This document shows, in pieces, positions 1 to 7,640 of a stretch of 22,547 bases of DNA. The position numbers were made by a program, and so were the translations under genes. The DNA lies in NCBI GenBank assembly GCA_030039695.1, contig JASHVB010000941.1, forward strand, positions 1 to 22,547. The letters run 5' to 3'. A model generated the notes under the pieces. It was given only the letters and a program-made list of their open reading frames with translations. It did no database searches and was not told the origin of the DNA. Within the stretch, counting starts at the first letter, position 1. Each line of letters starts with the position of its first letter. The stretch is from Acetobacteraceae bacterium. Its GTDB lineage: Bacteria > Pseudomonadota > Alphaproteobacteria > Acetobacterales > Acetobacteraceae.

Positions 1-204
1 GTCACCACCACACTGTCAACGCTTTGGATCTACGTCTCCACTGCGCGCGTCGGGGCGTTCCGCACTGCGCTGGTAATGAACCTGGAGCCGATTCTCTCCA
101 GCATGTTCTCCGTCACGCTTCTGGGCGAGACGGTAACCGGCGTACAGGTGTTCGGCGCCACGGTGATGATAGTTTCGCTCTGCATGTTCCAGCGTCGGCG
201 ATAA
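1..204 (+). CDS. EamA/DMT-family transporter, C-terminal fragment
   Basis: The first 67 codons of the window are open in frame 1 and end in TAA. They read as the last two membrane segments of a drug/metabolite transporter of the EamA type: a helix around TLSTLWIYVSTARVGAFRT, then the characteristic NLEPILSSMFSVTLLGE stretch (a Pro in the final repeat followed by an acidic Gly-Glu turn), a last hydrophobic helix and a short basic tail (QRRR). EamA proteins are 10-helix inner-membrane exporters or permeases of small metabolites; the substrate cannot be told from this fragment. The 5' end lies outside the window. The gap to the following acylase gene is 67 bp on the same strand, so co-transcription is possible. 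The family is fairly sure; the role is not. Confidence 0.75.
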   Translation, partial: VTTTLSTLWIYVSTARVGAFRTALVMNLEPILSSMFSVTLLGETVTGVQVFGATVMIVSLCMFQRRR

Positions 205-271
205 TGCCACGGCTGCTCACCCGGCCATCTCTTCCCAAACCCCCTCCCGTGCCGGCAGTCTCCTGCACGTA

Positions 272-2584
272 ATGCGCCCCCTCCTCAGAGGCATCGCCAG
301 CCTGTTCAGCGCTGTTGGCACCGCGGTTCTGCTGGCCGCGTCTCTCATCGGCGGCGTTTTGTGGCTCACCCTGCCGCCACGCCATCAGTCGCTGCGCATT
401 CCCGGCCTCAGCGCGCCGGTCGAGATCAGCATCGACCAGGATGGTGTGCCGCGCATCCGTGCTGCCAACATGCTCGATGCGGATGCGGCGCTCGGCTACC
501 TGCACGCTCGCGACCGCATGTTCCAGATGGACCTGATGCGGCGCAACGCCGCCGGCCAGCTGTCGGAGATCGCCGGCCCGGCAGCACTGTCGCTCGACAA
601 GACCATGCGCACGCTCGGTCTGCGCCGCGCGGCCGAGACCGACTACGCCATCCTTCCCCCCGACACGCAGGCCACGCTGCAAGCCTATACGCGCGGCGTG
701 AACGCCTGGATCGCCCAGCGCGGCCGCTTTGCCGCGCCCGAGTTCCTGCTGCTCGGCGCGCCGAAACCCTGGGCGCCGGTCGACTCTCTGCTATGGGGCG
801 AGACCATGGGCCTGTGGCTCTCTCTCAACTGGCGCACCGAGCTCTCGCGCGAGGCACTTGCCGGCCGCGTCCCACAGCACCTGATCGATGAATTGTGGCC
901 TGACCACGGTGGAGGCGGACACCCCGAAGCCGCGCTCACGCCCGACGCGCCGCTGCGCGAGGCCGCTGCGGATCTGATGCAGGTGCTTCCGCATTTCCCG
1001 TCGCCGTTCACCCTGCCAGACACCGCATCGAACGAGTGGGCCGTCGACGCCAGCCACAGCGCGACCGGCGCACCGCTGCTCGCCGGCGACCCGCACCTGG
1101 CGTTTGGCTTCCCCGGCATCTGGTACCTGGCCCGCATCGACACACCCAACGAGACGCTGGCGGGCGCGACTGCGCCCGGTGTGCCCGGCGTGATCATCGG
1201 CCGCAACAGGCACATTGCCTGGACCTTCACCACCACAGGCGCCGACACCCAGGACATCTTCATCGAGCAACCGGTCGGCACGGACGAATACGCGACGCCG
1301 GATGGCCCACGACCGTTCGTTGTGCATCGCGAGGTGATCAAGGTCCGCGGCCAGCGCGATGTGGTGCTGAACGTCCGCGAGACCCGGCACGGTCCGGTTA
1401 TCAGCGACTTGCTCGGCCCGGGCGGGCCGATCCTGGCGGTCGAAATGGCAAATCTCGCGCCCGACGACACCGCCGCCGCCGGCTTGTTCATGCTGAACCA
1501 GGCGAAGAGTGTGGACGAGGCTGGCAAGGCTGCCGCCATCATCACCTCGCCGGTGCAGAACCTCCTCGTTGCCGACCGGCACAACATCGGATTGTTCGTC
1601 ACGGGCCGGGTCCCGATCCGTCGCGCCGGCGACGGGTCCGCGCCGGTGCCGGGCGACGGTTCGCATGACTGGGTCGGCTGGGCCTCGGGCGAACAGCTGC
1701 CACACTACGTGGCACCGGCCAGCGGCCGTCTGGTCAATGCCAACGAGCGGATCGCCCCGCCCAGTTTCCCTGTATTCCTCGGCCGCGACTGGTTCGGCGA
1801 CTGGCGCGCGGAGCGCGTCCGCCAGCTGCTGGACACGCCGGACAAGCACACGCCTGTCGATTTCGCCCGCATGCAAACCGACGTGGTCAGCACCTTCGCT
1901 CAGCGCATTCTGCCGGCACTGCGCGCCGTCCCGCCGCAGCCAGGTGCCGCCGGCCAGGCGCAGGCGCTGCTCGCAAGCTGGGACGGGGCAATGACTATGA
2001 ATGCCCCGCAGCCACTGATTTTCAATGCCTGGATCGAGGAGTTCTATTCGCTGCTGCTACGCAATCACAACATTGCCCTGACCGACGGCGGGCCAATCCC
2101 CGACTTCGTCGCCTGGGTGCTGACGCCGGCCGGGGCGCACTGGTGCAATGGCGACTGTAATGCCGACCTCGCGACCTCGCTGGCCGCCGCGGTCTCCGAG
2201 CTGTCGAAGCGATTTGGCGCCGATCCTTCGGCGTGGCGCTGGGGCACCGCGCACCCGGCGGTGTTCGCCAATCCGCTCCTGAGCCATATTCCCCTCATCG
2301 GCGCGCTGACCACGATCAAGATTGCCAGTCCCGGCGATGACACCACGCTCGATCGCGGCGGCCCGCGCTTCATGCGTTTTCAGTCGGTCCACGGCGCTTC
2401 ATTCCGTGGAGTGTACGACCTGGCCGAGCTCGACCGCTCGCTGTTCATTGTGACACCGGGCCAGTCCGGCAATCCGCTGAGCCCCCGCAGCCGCAACTTC
2501 GTGAGGCGCTGGCGCGATGGAGAGACCATCACCCTGGGACCGAAACCTGATAAGATCACTGCAACCATCCGATTGGTGCCATGA
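272..2584 (+). CDS. Penicillin acylase family protein (Ntn hydrolase)
   Basis: A 770-residue protein with the layout of penicillin/cephalosporin acylases: an N-terminal hydrophobic anchor or signal (about residues 10-33), an alpha chain starting VEISIDQDGVPRIRA with ALGYLHARDRMFQMDL, a linker, then the beta chain beginning at the expected autocleavage site, Thr-Ala-Ser253-Asn254-Glu-Trp. Ser253 would become the N-terminal nucleophile after self-processing. Downstream blocks GAPLLAGDPHL, VIIGRNRHIAWTFT and GADTQDIF are typical of the family. Members hydrolyse amide bonds in the periplasm, including beta-lactam side chains and, in relatives, acyl-homoserine lactones; the natural substrate here is unknown. 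The ATG has no obvious Shine-Dalgarno sequence. The stop overlaps the next start (ATGA), so it is probably coupled to the RDD gene and to bpt. The family call is solid; the substrate is open. Confidence 0.93.
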   Translation: MRPLLRGIASLFSAVGTAVLLAASLIGGVLWLTLPPRHQSLRIPGLSAPVEISIDQDGVPRIRAANMLDADAALGYLHARDRMFQMDLMRRNAAGQLSEIAGPAALSLDKTMRTLGLRRAAETDYAILPPDTQATLQAYTRGVNAWIAQRGRFAAPEFLLLGAPKPWAPVDSLLWGETMGLWLSLNWRTELSREALAGRVPQHLIDELWPDHGGGGHPEAALTPDAPLREAAADLMQVLPHFPSPFTLPDTASNEWAVDASHSATGAPLLAGDPHLAFGFPGIWYLARIDTPNETLAGATAPGVPGVIIGRNRHIAWTFTTTGADTQDIFIEQPVGTDEYATPDGPRPFVVHREVIKVRGQRDVVLNVRETRHGPVISDLLGPGGPILAVEMANLAPDDTAAAGLFMLNQAKSVDEAGKAAAIITSPVQNLLVADRHNIGLFVTGRVPIRRAGDGSAPVPGDGSHDWVGWASGEQLPHYVAPASGRLVNANERIAPPSFPVFLGRDWFGDWRAERVRQLLDTPDKHTPVDFARMQTDVVSTFAQRILPALRAVPPQPGAAGQAQALLASWDGAMTMNAPQPLIFNAWIEEFYSLLLRNHNIALTDGGPIPDFVAWVLTPAGAHWCNGDCNADLATSLAAAVSELSKRFGADPSAWRWGTAHPAVFANPLLSHIPLIGALTTIKIASPGDDTTLDRGGPRFMRFQSVHGASFRGVYDLAELDRSLFIVTPGQSGNPLSPRSRNFVRRWRDGETITLGPKPDKITATIRLVP

Positions 2585-3075
2585 TCTACCGTATGCCCAC
2601 TCCATCCGATGAATTGCTGACTGAGGGCGTGATGTCCCGCCGCGTCGCCGCGTGGTTCATCGATGCACTGCTGATCGGCCTGCTGCTGGCCGTACTGTGG
2701 TTCATATTGTTCCTCTTCGGGCTGCTGACGCTGGGCCTGGGCTTCGGTGCGTTGAGCGTCTTGCCGTTCGTGCCCTTCGCCTATTCGGTGCTGTGGCTGC
2801 TGTCGTCGGCGAGCGCCACGCCAGGCCAGCAGATGTTTGGCCTGACCGTGCGGCGCGACGACGACCTGGGCCCACCGACGCTGCTCCAGGCGGTGATCTT
2901 CACGCTGATCTACGACCTGACGCTGGCGTTCACCGGCCTGCTGCTGCTGGTTGCGCTCTTCACCGTACGGCACCGCACGCTGCACGACATGGCCTCGGGC
3001 CTGGTTGTCGTTCGCGCGCGCCGACTGGATCTGTTGACCCCGCCGCCCCCCTACGGGAACATGCCCTACGCATGA
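2581..3075 (+). CDS. RDD family membrane protein
   Basis: A 164-residue integral membrane protein. The RDD signature is visible: Arg/Asp in VAAWFIDALLIGLLL (first helix), a second hydrophobic stretch (about residues 55-75), then the TPGQQMFGLTVRR loop, a third helix pair, and the closing RHRTLHDMASGLVVVRA block. RDD proteins are small multi-pass inner-membrane proteins of poorly defined role; some relatives affect sodium or osmotic tolerance. It starts inside the acylase stop codon (ATGA at 2581-2584) and its own stop overlaps the bpt start (ATGA at 3072-3075), so translation is probably coupled across three genes. From general knowledge, an RDD gene just before bpt is common in alphaproteobacteria, which supports the calls without explaining the link. 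Confidence 0.9.
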   Translation: MIYRMPTPSDELLTEGVMSRRVAAWFIDALLIGLLLAVLWFILFLFGLLTLGLGFGALSVLPFVPFAYSVLWLLSSASATPGQQMFGLTVRRDDDLGPPTLLQAVIFTLIYDLTLAFTGLLLLVALFTVRHRTLHDMASGLVVVRARRLDLLTPPPPYGNMPYA

Positions 3076-3848
3076 GCTACAAGCCCCCGCGCCGGCCGCA
3101 GTTCTTCTACACGACCGCGCCACTGCCCTGCCCGTACGTGCCCGGAAGGACAGAGCGCAAGGTTGTCACCGAGATTACTGGCCCGGACGCCGACACGCTG
3201 CACGACCGGCTGTCCCGCGCCGGCTTTCGCCGCAGCCATAACATCGCTTACGCGCCAGTCTGCCCCGCCTGCCAGTCCTGTGTGCCGATCCGCATTCCCG
3301 TCACGACGTTTCAGCCCGATCGGACGTTGCGCCGCATCGCCAAGGTCAACGCAATGCTGGAGGGCTTCGAGGTCCCGGCCCGCGCCACCGCCGAGCAGTT
3401 CCAACTGTTCCAACGCTACCAGCAGGCGCGCCACGGCGAAGGCGATATGGCGACGATGAGCTTCTACGACTATCGCGCGATGATTGAGGACACGCCGATC
3501 GAGACGTTCATCGTGGAATTCCGTGACCCCGACGACCGCATGGTGGGGACATGCCTGGCGGACAAGCTGGGGGACGGGCTGTCGGCGGTGTACAGCTTCT
3601 TCGCACCCGGGCTGGAGAAACGGTCGATCGGCACTTACACGATACTGTGGCTGGTCGAACGGTCGAAGCAGCTCGGGCTGCCGTATGTATATCTTGGCTA
3701 TTGGGTTCCCGAGAGCCGCAAGATGGCGTATAAATCACGCTTCCGGCCAAGCGAGATTCTGATCGGCGGGACCTGGCGCATTCTGACCGACGCAGACCTG
3801 GGCGCGGACGAACCGGAGAAAGTGCTGGTACCGGAATCCGCATGCTGA
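3072..3848 (+). CDS. bpt: Aspartate/glutamate leucyltransferase (Bpt)
   Basis: A 258-residue cytosolic aminoacyl-tRNA-protein transferase of the bacterial ATE/Bpt family. These enzymes attach Leu (rather than the eukaryotic Arg) from aminoacyl-tRNA to N-terminal Asp or Glu, marking proteins for ClpS/ClpAP degradation by the N-end rule. Visible family blocks are FFYTTAPLPCPYVPGRTER at the N-terminus, the cysteine cluster VCPACQSCVPIRIPV, the YQQARHGEGDM block, YSFFAPGLEKRSIGTYTI and YVYLGYWVPESRKMAYKS near the C-terminus. Length matches the family. The start is the ATG overlapping the RDD stop. A preceding open stretch in the same frame lies inside the RDD gene and is not coding. Confidence is high; Leu versus Arg specificity is inferred from the bacterial family. 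Confidence 0.95.
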   Translation: MSYKPPRRPQFFYTTAPLPCPYVPGRTERKVVTEITGPDADTLHDRLSRAGFRRSHNIAYAPVCPACQSCVPIRIPVTTFQPDRTLRRIAKVNAMLEGFEVPARATAEQFQLFQRYQQARHGEGDMATMSFYDYRAMIEDTPIETFIVEFRDPDDRMVGTCLADKLGDGLSAVYSFFAPGLEKRSIGTYTILWLVERSKQLGLPYVYLGYWVPESRKMAYKSRFRPSEILIGGTWRILTDADLGADEPEKVLVPESAC

Positions 3849-3901
3849 GGCATCCGGTCTCCCGTGTTCACTAAACATATCTCGGATCAAAACGTAGCTA
3901 C

Positions 3902-4249
3902 TCACGCCACCAAGGGCACCAACAACGCCCACAGAGCCACGAGCCCGCTGGCGATCGCCGCCGCAATCAGCATCCGTCGCATCAGCCCACCTCCTCCATT
4001 CGGTCCAGGCTGCGCGGCCGGCAAGTCGCGCTCATCGCCTGCAACCGTGGCATCCTGCGCCTCTCGGCGCATGGCGCGTATGACCTGCGTCACAGGTGGC
4101 GATGGGCGAATATCGGTGACGGCGCGAGGATCGACCGGTGCATGGTGCATCTCTGCCTCCGGGCTGCGCGATACGGACCTGACAATCGTCACGTCGGGTC
4201 GTTGCAGCAACGGAGAATGCGGACCGTCCTGAACGGCAGGATTTGCCAC
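3902..4249 (-). CDS. Hypothetical protein with one C-terminal membrane helix
   Basis: No family recognised. From a GTG start the frame gives 115 residues: a polar, charged N-terminal part rich in Pro, Arg and Asp, then a Gly-rich turn and a single strong hydrophobic helix (LIAAAIASGLVALWALLVP) reaching almost to the end, so it would be tail-anchored. The GTG has no clear Shine-Dalgarno sequence. An internal ATG at 3980-3982 is preceded by GGAGGAGG at good distance, and the PNGGGG turn is what that Shine-Dalgarno would encode, so the true product may be only 26 residues (3902-3982), a small single-pass membrane protein. It converges on bpt (53-bp gap) and diverges from tarD. That something here is coding seems likely; the length is uncertain. 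Confidence 0.42.
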   Translation of the reverse strand: MANPAVQDGPHSPLLQRPDVTIVRSVSRSPEAEMHHAPVDPRAVTDIRPSPPVTQVIRAMRREAQDATVAGDERDLPAAQPGPNGGGGLMRRMLIAAAIASGLVALWALLVPLVA

Positions 4250-4367
4250 GGCGAACCCGGCGAATATTCACCGCCAGATTTCGCCGGCCGGGCGCTCCCC
4301 GCCGCTTCGCAGCTTGACCTCTCGCGCGCGGCAGGAGAGGTGTGGCGCCACATCAGGAGCCACGCTC

Positions 4368-5537
4368 ATGCCATTGCGCATTGTTGACGTTCGCGAGATC
4401 ACGCAGCCGATCAGCTCGCCGATCCGCAATGCCTATATCGACTTCTCGAAAATGACCTCCAGCCTGGTCGCAGTGGTCACCAACGCCGAGCGCCACAGCA
4501 AGCGCGTTGTCGGCTACGGCTTCAACTCCAACGGCCGCTATGGCCAGGGCGGGCTGATCCGCGAGCGCTTCGCGCCGCGTATTCTCGATGCCGATCCGGC
4601 AGCCCTGCTCGATGGCAGCGGCGAGAATTTCGACCCCGATCGCGTCTGGGCGGCGATGATGACGAATGAGAAGCCAGGCGGCCACGGCGACCGCTCGGTC
4701 GCGGTCGGCACCATCGATATGGCCGTCTGGGACGCGGTCGCAAAGATCGCGGACAAGCCGCTGTTCCGCCTGCTAGCGGAACGACATAGCCGTGAGGCCG
4801 ATCCACGCGTCTTCGTTTATGCCGCCGGCGGTTATTATTATCCCGGAAAGGATGACGCGGCGCTGTGCGCCGAAATGCGTTCCTATCTCGAGCGCGGCTA
4901 CCGCGTCGTGAAGATGAAGATCGGTGGCGAGGCCATCAACGACGACCGCCGTCGCATCGAGGCGGTGTTGCGGGAAGTCGGTCGCGACGCTCGGCTAGCG
5001 GTGGACGCGAACGGCCGCTTCAATCTCGCCACCGCGATCGCCTACGCGAAGATGCTGCGTGACTATGACTTGTTCTGGTACGAGGAAGCCGGCGACCCGC
5101 TTGACTACCAATTGCAGGCCGCGCTCGCCGAATTCTATCCCGCCCCCATGGCGACTGGCGAGAACCTGTTCTCCCACCAGGACGCACGCAACCTGATTCG
5201 CTACGCTGGATTGCGCCCGGATCGGGACTGGCTGCAATTCGATTGCGCGCTGTCATATGGCCTGTGCGAATATCAGCGTACCTTGCAGATGCTGAAGAAT
5301 GCCGGCTGGAGCTGGAAACGCTGCATCCCGCACGGCGGCCACCAAATGTCGCTGGCAATCGCCGCCGGCCTCGGCCTCGGAGGGAACGAGAGTTATCCCG
5401 ACGTGTTCCAGCCATACGGCGGCTTTCCCGACGGGACGAAGGTGGTCGACTCGATCGTCACGCTACCAGAACTCGCTGGGATCGGATTCGAGGGAAAGTC
5501 GGATCTTTATCCGATGATGCGTGAACTCGCGACATGA
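4368..5537 (+). CDS. tarD: D-tartrate dehydratase (enolase superfamily)
   Basis: A 389-residue member of the mandelate racemase subgroup of the enolase superfamily. It dehydrates D-tartrate to oxaloacetate with Mg2+. The length and nearly the whole sequence fit my memory of the structurally characterised Bradyrhizobium enzyme, including SSPIRNAYIDF, GFNSNGRYGQGGLIRERF and CIPHGGHQMSL. Catalytic residues sit at the published numbers: Lys102, the KMK motif with Lys184, metal ligands Asp213, Glu239 and Glu265, and the acid/base His322. The start is the ATG preceded by AGGAG with an 8-nt gap; an upstream in-frame ATG at 4314 lacks support. It stands alone, divergent from the small membrane protein and convergent with queA, and no tartrate transporter or regulator is in the window. 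Product oxaloacetate would enter central metabolism. Confidence 0.93.
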   Translation: MPLRIVDVREITQPISSPIRNAYIDFSKMTSSLVAVVTNAERHSKRVVGYGFNSNGRYGQGGLIRERFAPRILDADPAALLDGSGENFDPDRVWAAMMTNEKPGGHGDRSVAVGTIDMAVWDAVAKIADKPLFRLLAERHSREADPRVFVYAAGGYYYPGKDDAALCAEMRSYLERGYRVVKMKIGGEAINDDRRRIEAVLREVGRDARLAVDANGRFNLATAIAYAKMLRDYDLFWYEEAGDPLDYQLQAALAEFYPAPMATGENLFSHQDARNLIRYAGLRPDRDWLQFDCALSYGLCEYQRTLQMLKNAGWSWKRCIPHGGHQMSLAIAAGLGLGGNESYPDVFQPYGGFPDGTKVVDSIVTLPELAGIGFEGKSDLYPMMRELAT

Positions 5538-5638
5538 CTGTCATGACGAGGCACCGAGCGGCTAACTGATCTTGGTCACGGAAAGGCACAAACGACGCTG
5601 CTTCGTCACTTCGCTACGCGCAATGCCAGCCGGCCTTG

Positions 5639-6688
5639 TTAACGGTTCGTGTCCGCGCGCTCCAACAGGCACGCATCGCCATAAGAATAGAACCGGTAAC
5701 CGGCCCTGATTGCGTGCGCATAGGCAGCGCGCATGCGGGCGGTGCCAGCAAAGGCGCAGACCAGCATGAACAATGTCGAACGCGGCAAATGGAAATTGGT
5801 CAACAGCAGATCTACGGCACGAAATCGGTAGCCCGGCAGAACAAACAATTCCGTATCACCGCTGAACGACCGTACCCGGCCATCCGTGGCCACAGCGGTT
5901 TCCAGCAAACGCACGCAGGTGGTGCCGACGGCGACAACGCGCCCGCCTGACGCCCGCGCGGCATTGATTGCATCGGCGGCCTCGGTGGTGATCTCCGCAC
6001 GCTCGGCGTGAATGCGATGCCGCGCGATGTCATCGCCACGAACCGGCAGAAACGTACCGGCTCCGACATGCAGAGTCAGCGTCACACGCTGCACCCCGTG
6101 CGCCTGCAACGCCGTAAGCAGGGCCGGCGTGAAATGCAGCCCGGCAGTCGGTGCAGCAACCGCCCCGGCACGCGCGGCGAAGATCGTCTGATAGTCTACC
6201 ATATCCTGTGGCAGCGGACCGTGCGGGCGGGCGATATACGGCGGCAGCGCCAGCGCACCGGCACGCGCGAGCGCCGTGGCAAACGCCTCATCCGACACGT
6301 TAAACGACAAGACCACGCCGCCATCGGGATCGCGCTGCTGCACCGTCGCCGTCAGCTGCTCCGCGCCGTCGAAGCCTAGCACGTCCCCCACATGCAGCCG
6401 CCGCGCGTTGCGCGCCAGCGCGTGCCACGCCCCGTCGGGACGCGGCCGATCGAGGGTGATGCCGATCCGCGCCGCACCACGCCGCGCCGTCAGTTGCGCT
6501 GGAATCACCTGTGTGTCGTTGGCCACCAGGATGTCGCCGGACCGGAGCAGTACCGGCAGATCCCGCACGACGCGGTCAGACACATCACTGCGCGCCACGT
6601 GCAGCAGGCGTGCGCTGTCGCGCGGTCGGACGGGGTGCTGAGCGACGCAGTCCGGCGGCAGGACGAAATCGAAGTCAGCGATGTTCAT
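5639..6688 (-). CDS. queA: S-adenosylmethionine:tRNA ribosyltransferase-isomerase (QueA)
   Basis: A 349-residue cytosolic enzyme that moves the ribosyl part of SAM onto 7-aminomethyl-7-deazaguanine at the wobble base of tRNA, forming epoxyqueuosine. Diagnostic blocks are MNIADFDFVLPPDCVAQHP at the start, ILVANDTQVIPAQL, VDYQTIFA, VAAPTAGLHFT, LHVGAGTFLPVR, VVAVGTTCVRLLE and NFHLPRSTLFMLVCAFAG. Length is right for the family. The ATG overlaps the upstream transporter stop (TGATG), so translation is probably coupled; an extension upstream in the same frame lies inside that gene and is rejected. It is the last gene of the fum-VOC-VUT-queA run. The 101-bp spacer to convergent tarD holds a fragment of a dispersed repeat (5597-5627) and no clear terminator hairpin. 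Confidence 0.97.
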   Translation of the reverse strand: MNIADFDFVLPPDCVAQHPVRPRDSARLLHVARSDVSDRVVRDLPVLLRSGDILVANDTQVIPAQLTARRGAARIGITLDRPRPDGAWHALARNARRLHVGDVLGFDGAEQLTATVQQRDPDGGVVLSFNVSDEAFATALARAGALALPPYIARPHGPLPQDMVDYQTIFAARAGAVAAPTAGLHFTPALLTALQAHGVQRVTLTLHVGAGTFLPVRGDDIARHRIHAERAEITTEAADAINAARASGGRVVAVGTTCVRLLETAVATDGRVRSFSGDTELFVLPGYRFRAVDLLLTNFHLPRSTLFMLVCAFAGTARMRAAYAHAIRAGYRFYSYGDACLLERADTNR

Positions 6689-7233
6689 CAGGCCGGTGTC
6701 GGCGCAACACGGCGCAGCAGGCGCACCAGCGGAATGGCGATCAGCACCGCCCACAGCTTACCGGTGATCTGTCCTGGCAGGAACGCCAGAGTGCCAAATG
6801 CGAGCAACAGGAACACCACCGAATCGATCACCAGTCCGACAATCGACGAGACAACCACCGCGGTCACCAGCCGACGCTGTTGCAGCGGGGTGTAGACGGC
6901 GAAATCCGCCAGCTCGCTCAGCGCGAACGCGGAGCCCGACGCGATGACAAGCGCCGCCGGCGCCACCACCGCCGACAGCGCCGTTCCCACCCCAATCGCT
7001 GCCAGCCCCCAACCCAATCCCAGGCAGCGCTGCACCACGTCACGCAGCACCAGCGCCGCGCCGACTGTCAGCACGCCTGAAGGCGCCATGAGACCGGGCG
7101 CGACCGGCACCAAGCAGGGGCCGCCATGCGGGACGCACACGGTGCCGATATGCAGGATCATCCAGTTGGCGAGCGGGACCGAAGCGAGATAGCCGACAAA
7201 TGCGGCCCAACCGATCCGGCGCATGTCGTTCAT
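6688..7233 (-). CDS. VUT family transporter, probable queuosine-precursor permease
   Basis: A 181-residue inner-membrane protein with about five or six hydrophobic segments. It has the vitamin-uptake-transporter (VUT, YhhQ-like) pattern: VPLANWMI in the first helix, a short GLMAPSGVLTVGAALVLRD block, SGSAFALSELADFAVYTPL in the middle, and GLVIDSVVFLLLA with GQITGKLW near the end. YhhQ-type proteins import queuosine precursors such as preQ0/preQ1. The direct TGATG overlap with queA supports that substrate here, but by context only. The start was chosen at 7233, where its ATG overlaps the VOC stop (again TGATG); an ATG three codons later is possible, and an 18-residue upstream extension would sit inside the VOC gene. 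Family sure, substrate likely. Confidence 0.86.
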   Translation of the reverse strand: MNDMRRIGWAAFVGYLASVPLANWMILHIGTVCVPHGGPCLVPVAPGLMAPSGVLTVGAALVLRDVVQRCLGLGWGLAAIGVGTALSAVVAPAALVIASGSAFALSELADFAVYTPLQQRRLVTAVVVSSIVGLVIDSVVFLLLAFGTLAFLPGQITGKLWAVLIAIPLVRLLRRVAPTPA

Positions 7234-7634
7234 CAGGGCGGCAGATATGTGGAGATTTCGATCAAATTGCCATCCGGATCGCGGCAATACACCGAGCGGA
7301 TCGGCCCCAGTGCACCGGCGCGCCCGACCGGCCCGGCCAGAATAGTCACGCCGCAGTCGTGCAGATGTGCGATGACTTCGTCCGGCGGCACCGCGGTGAT
7401 GAAGCAGAGGTCGGCCGAGCCGGGCTTGTCGTTAACGCCGGTGACCCAGGTGCCGGGATCAGAGTCCGCCGGGCGGACGTTGATCTTCTGGCCGCCGAAC
7501 TTCAGCGCGGTGCGGCGGTTGGGCCCGAATTCCTCACGTTCCATGCCGAGCACGCGCTGGTACCAGGCCGCCGTGATCTCGAGGTCGGCGACGTTCAGCA
7601 CAATGTGGTCGATGCGGTCGATGGTGAAGCGCAT
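7233..7634 (-). CDS. VOC family protein, GLOD5-like
   Basis: A 133-residue protein of the vicinal-oxygen-chelate (glyoxalase/dioxygenase) fold, one module of two beta-alpha-beta repeats. FTIDRIDHIVLNVADLEIT opens it, YQRVLGME closes the first helix, FGGQKINVRP and PGSADLCFIT sit in the middle, and YCRDPDGNLIEIS ends it. This is the pattern of glyoxalase-domain-containing protein 5. His10 and Glu126 are at usual metal-ligand positions, but the His usually seen after the QKIN strand is Arg54, so metal binding may be altered. The activity is unknown. The start follows GGAG inside the end of the fumarase gene (gap 6 bp) and the stop overlaps the transporter start, so it sits in the middle of a tightly packed run. 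Confidence 0.88.
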   Translation of the reverse strand: MRFTIDRIDHIVLNVADLEITAAWYQRVLGMEREEFGPNRRTALKFGGQKINVRPADSDPGTWVTGVNDKPGSADLCFITAVPPDEVIAHLHDCGVTILAGPVGRAGALGPIRSVYCRDPDGNLIEISTYLPP

Positions 7635-7640
7635 TCTCGT

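Noticed and set aside
791..1876. A 361-codon - strand frame opposite the penicillin acylase gene
   Set aside because: It mirrors the acylase codons, has no motif and no ribosome site, and the sense gene is unmistakable.
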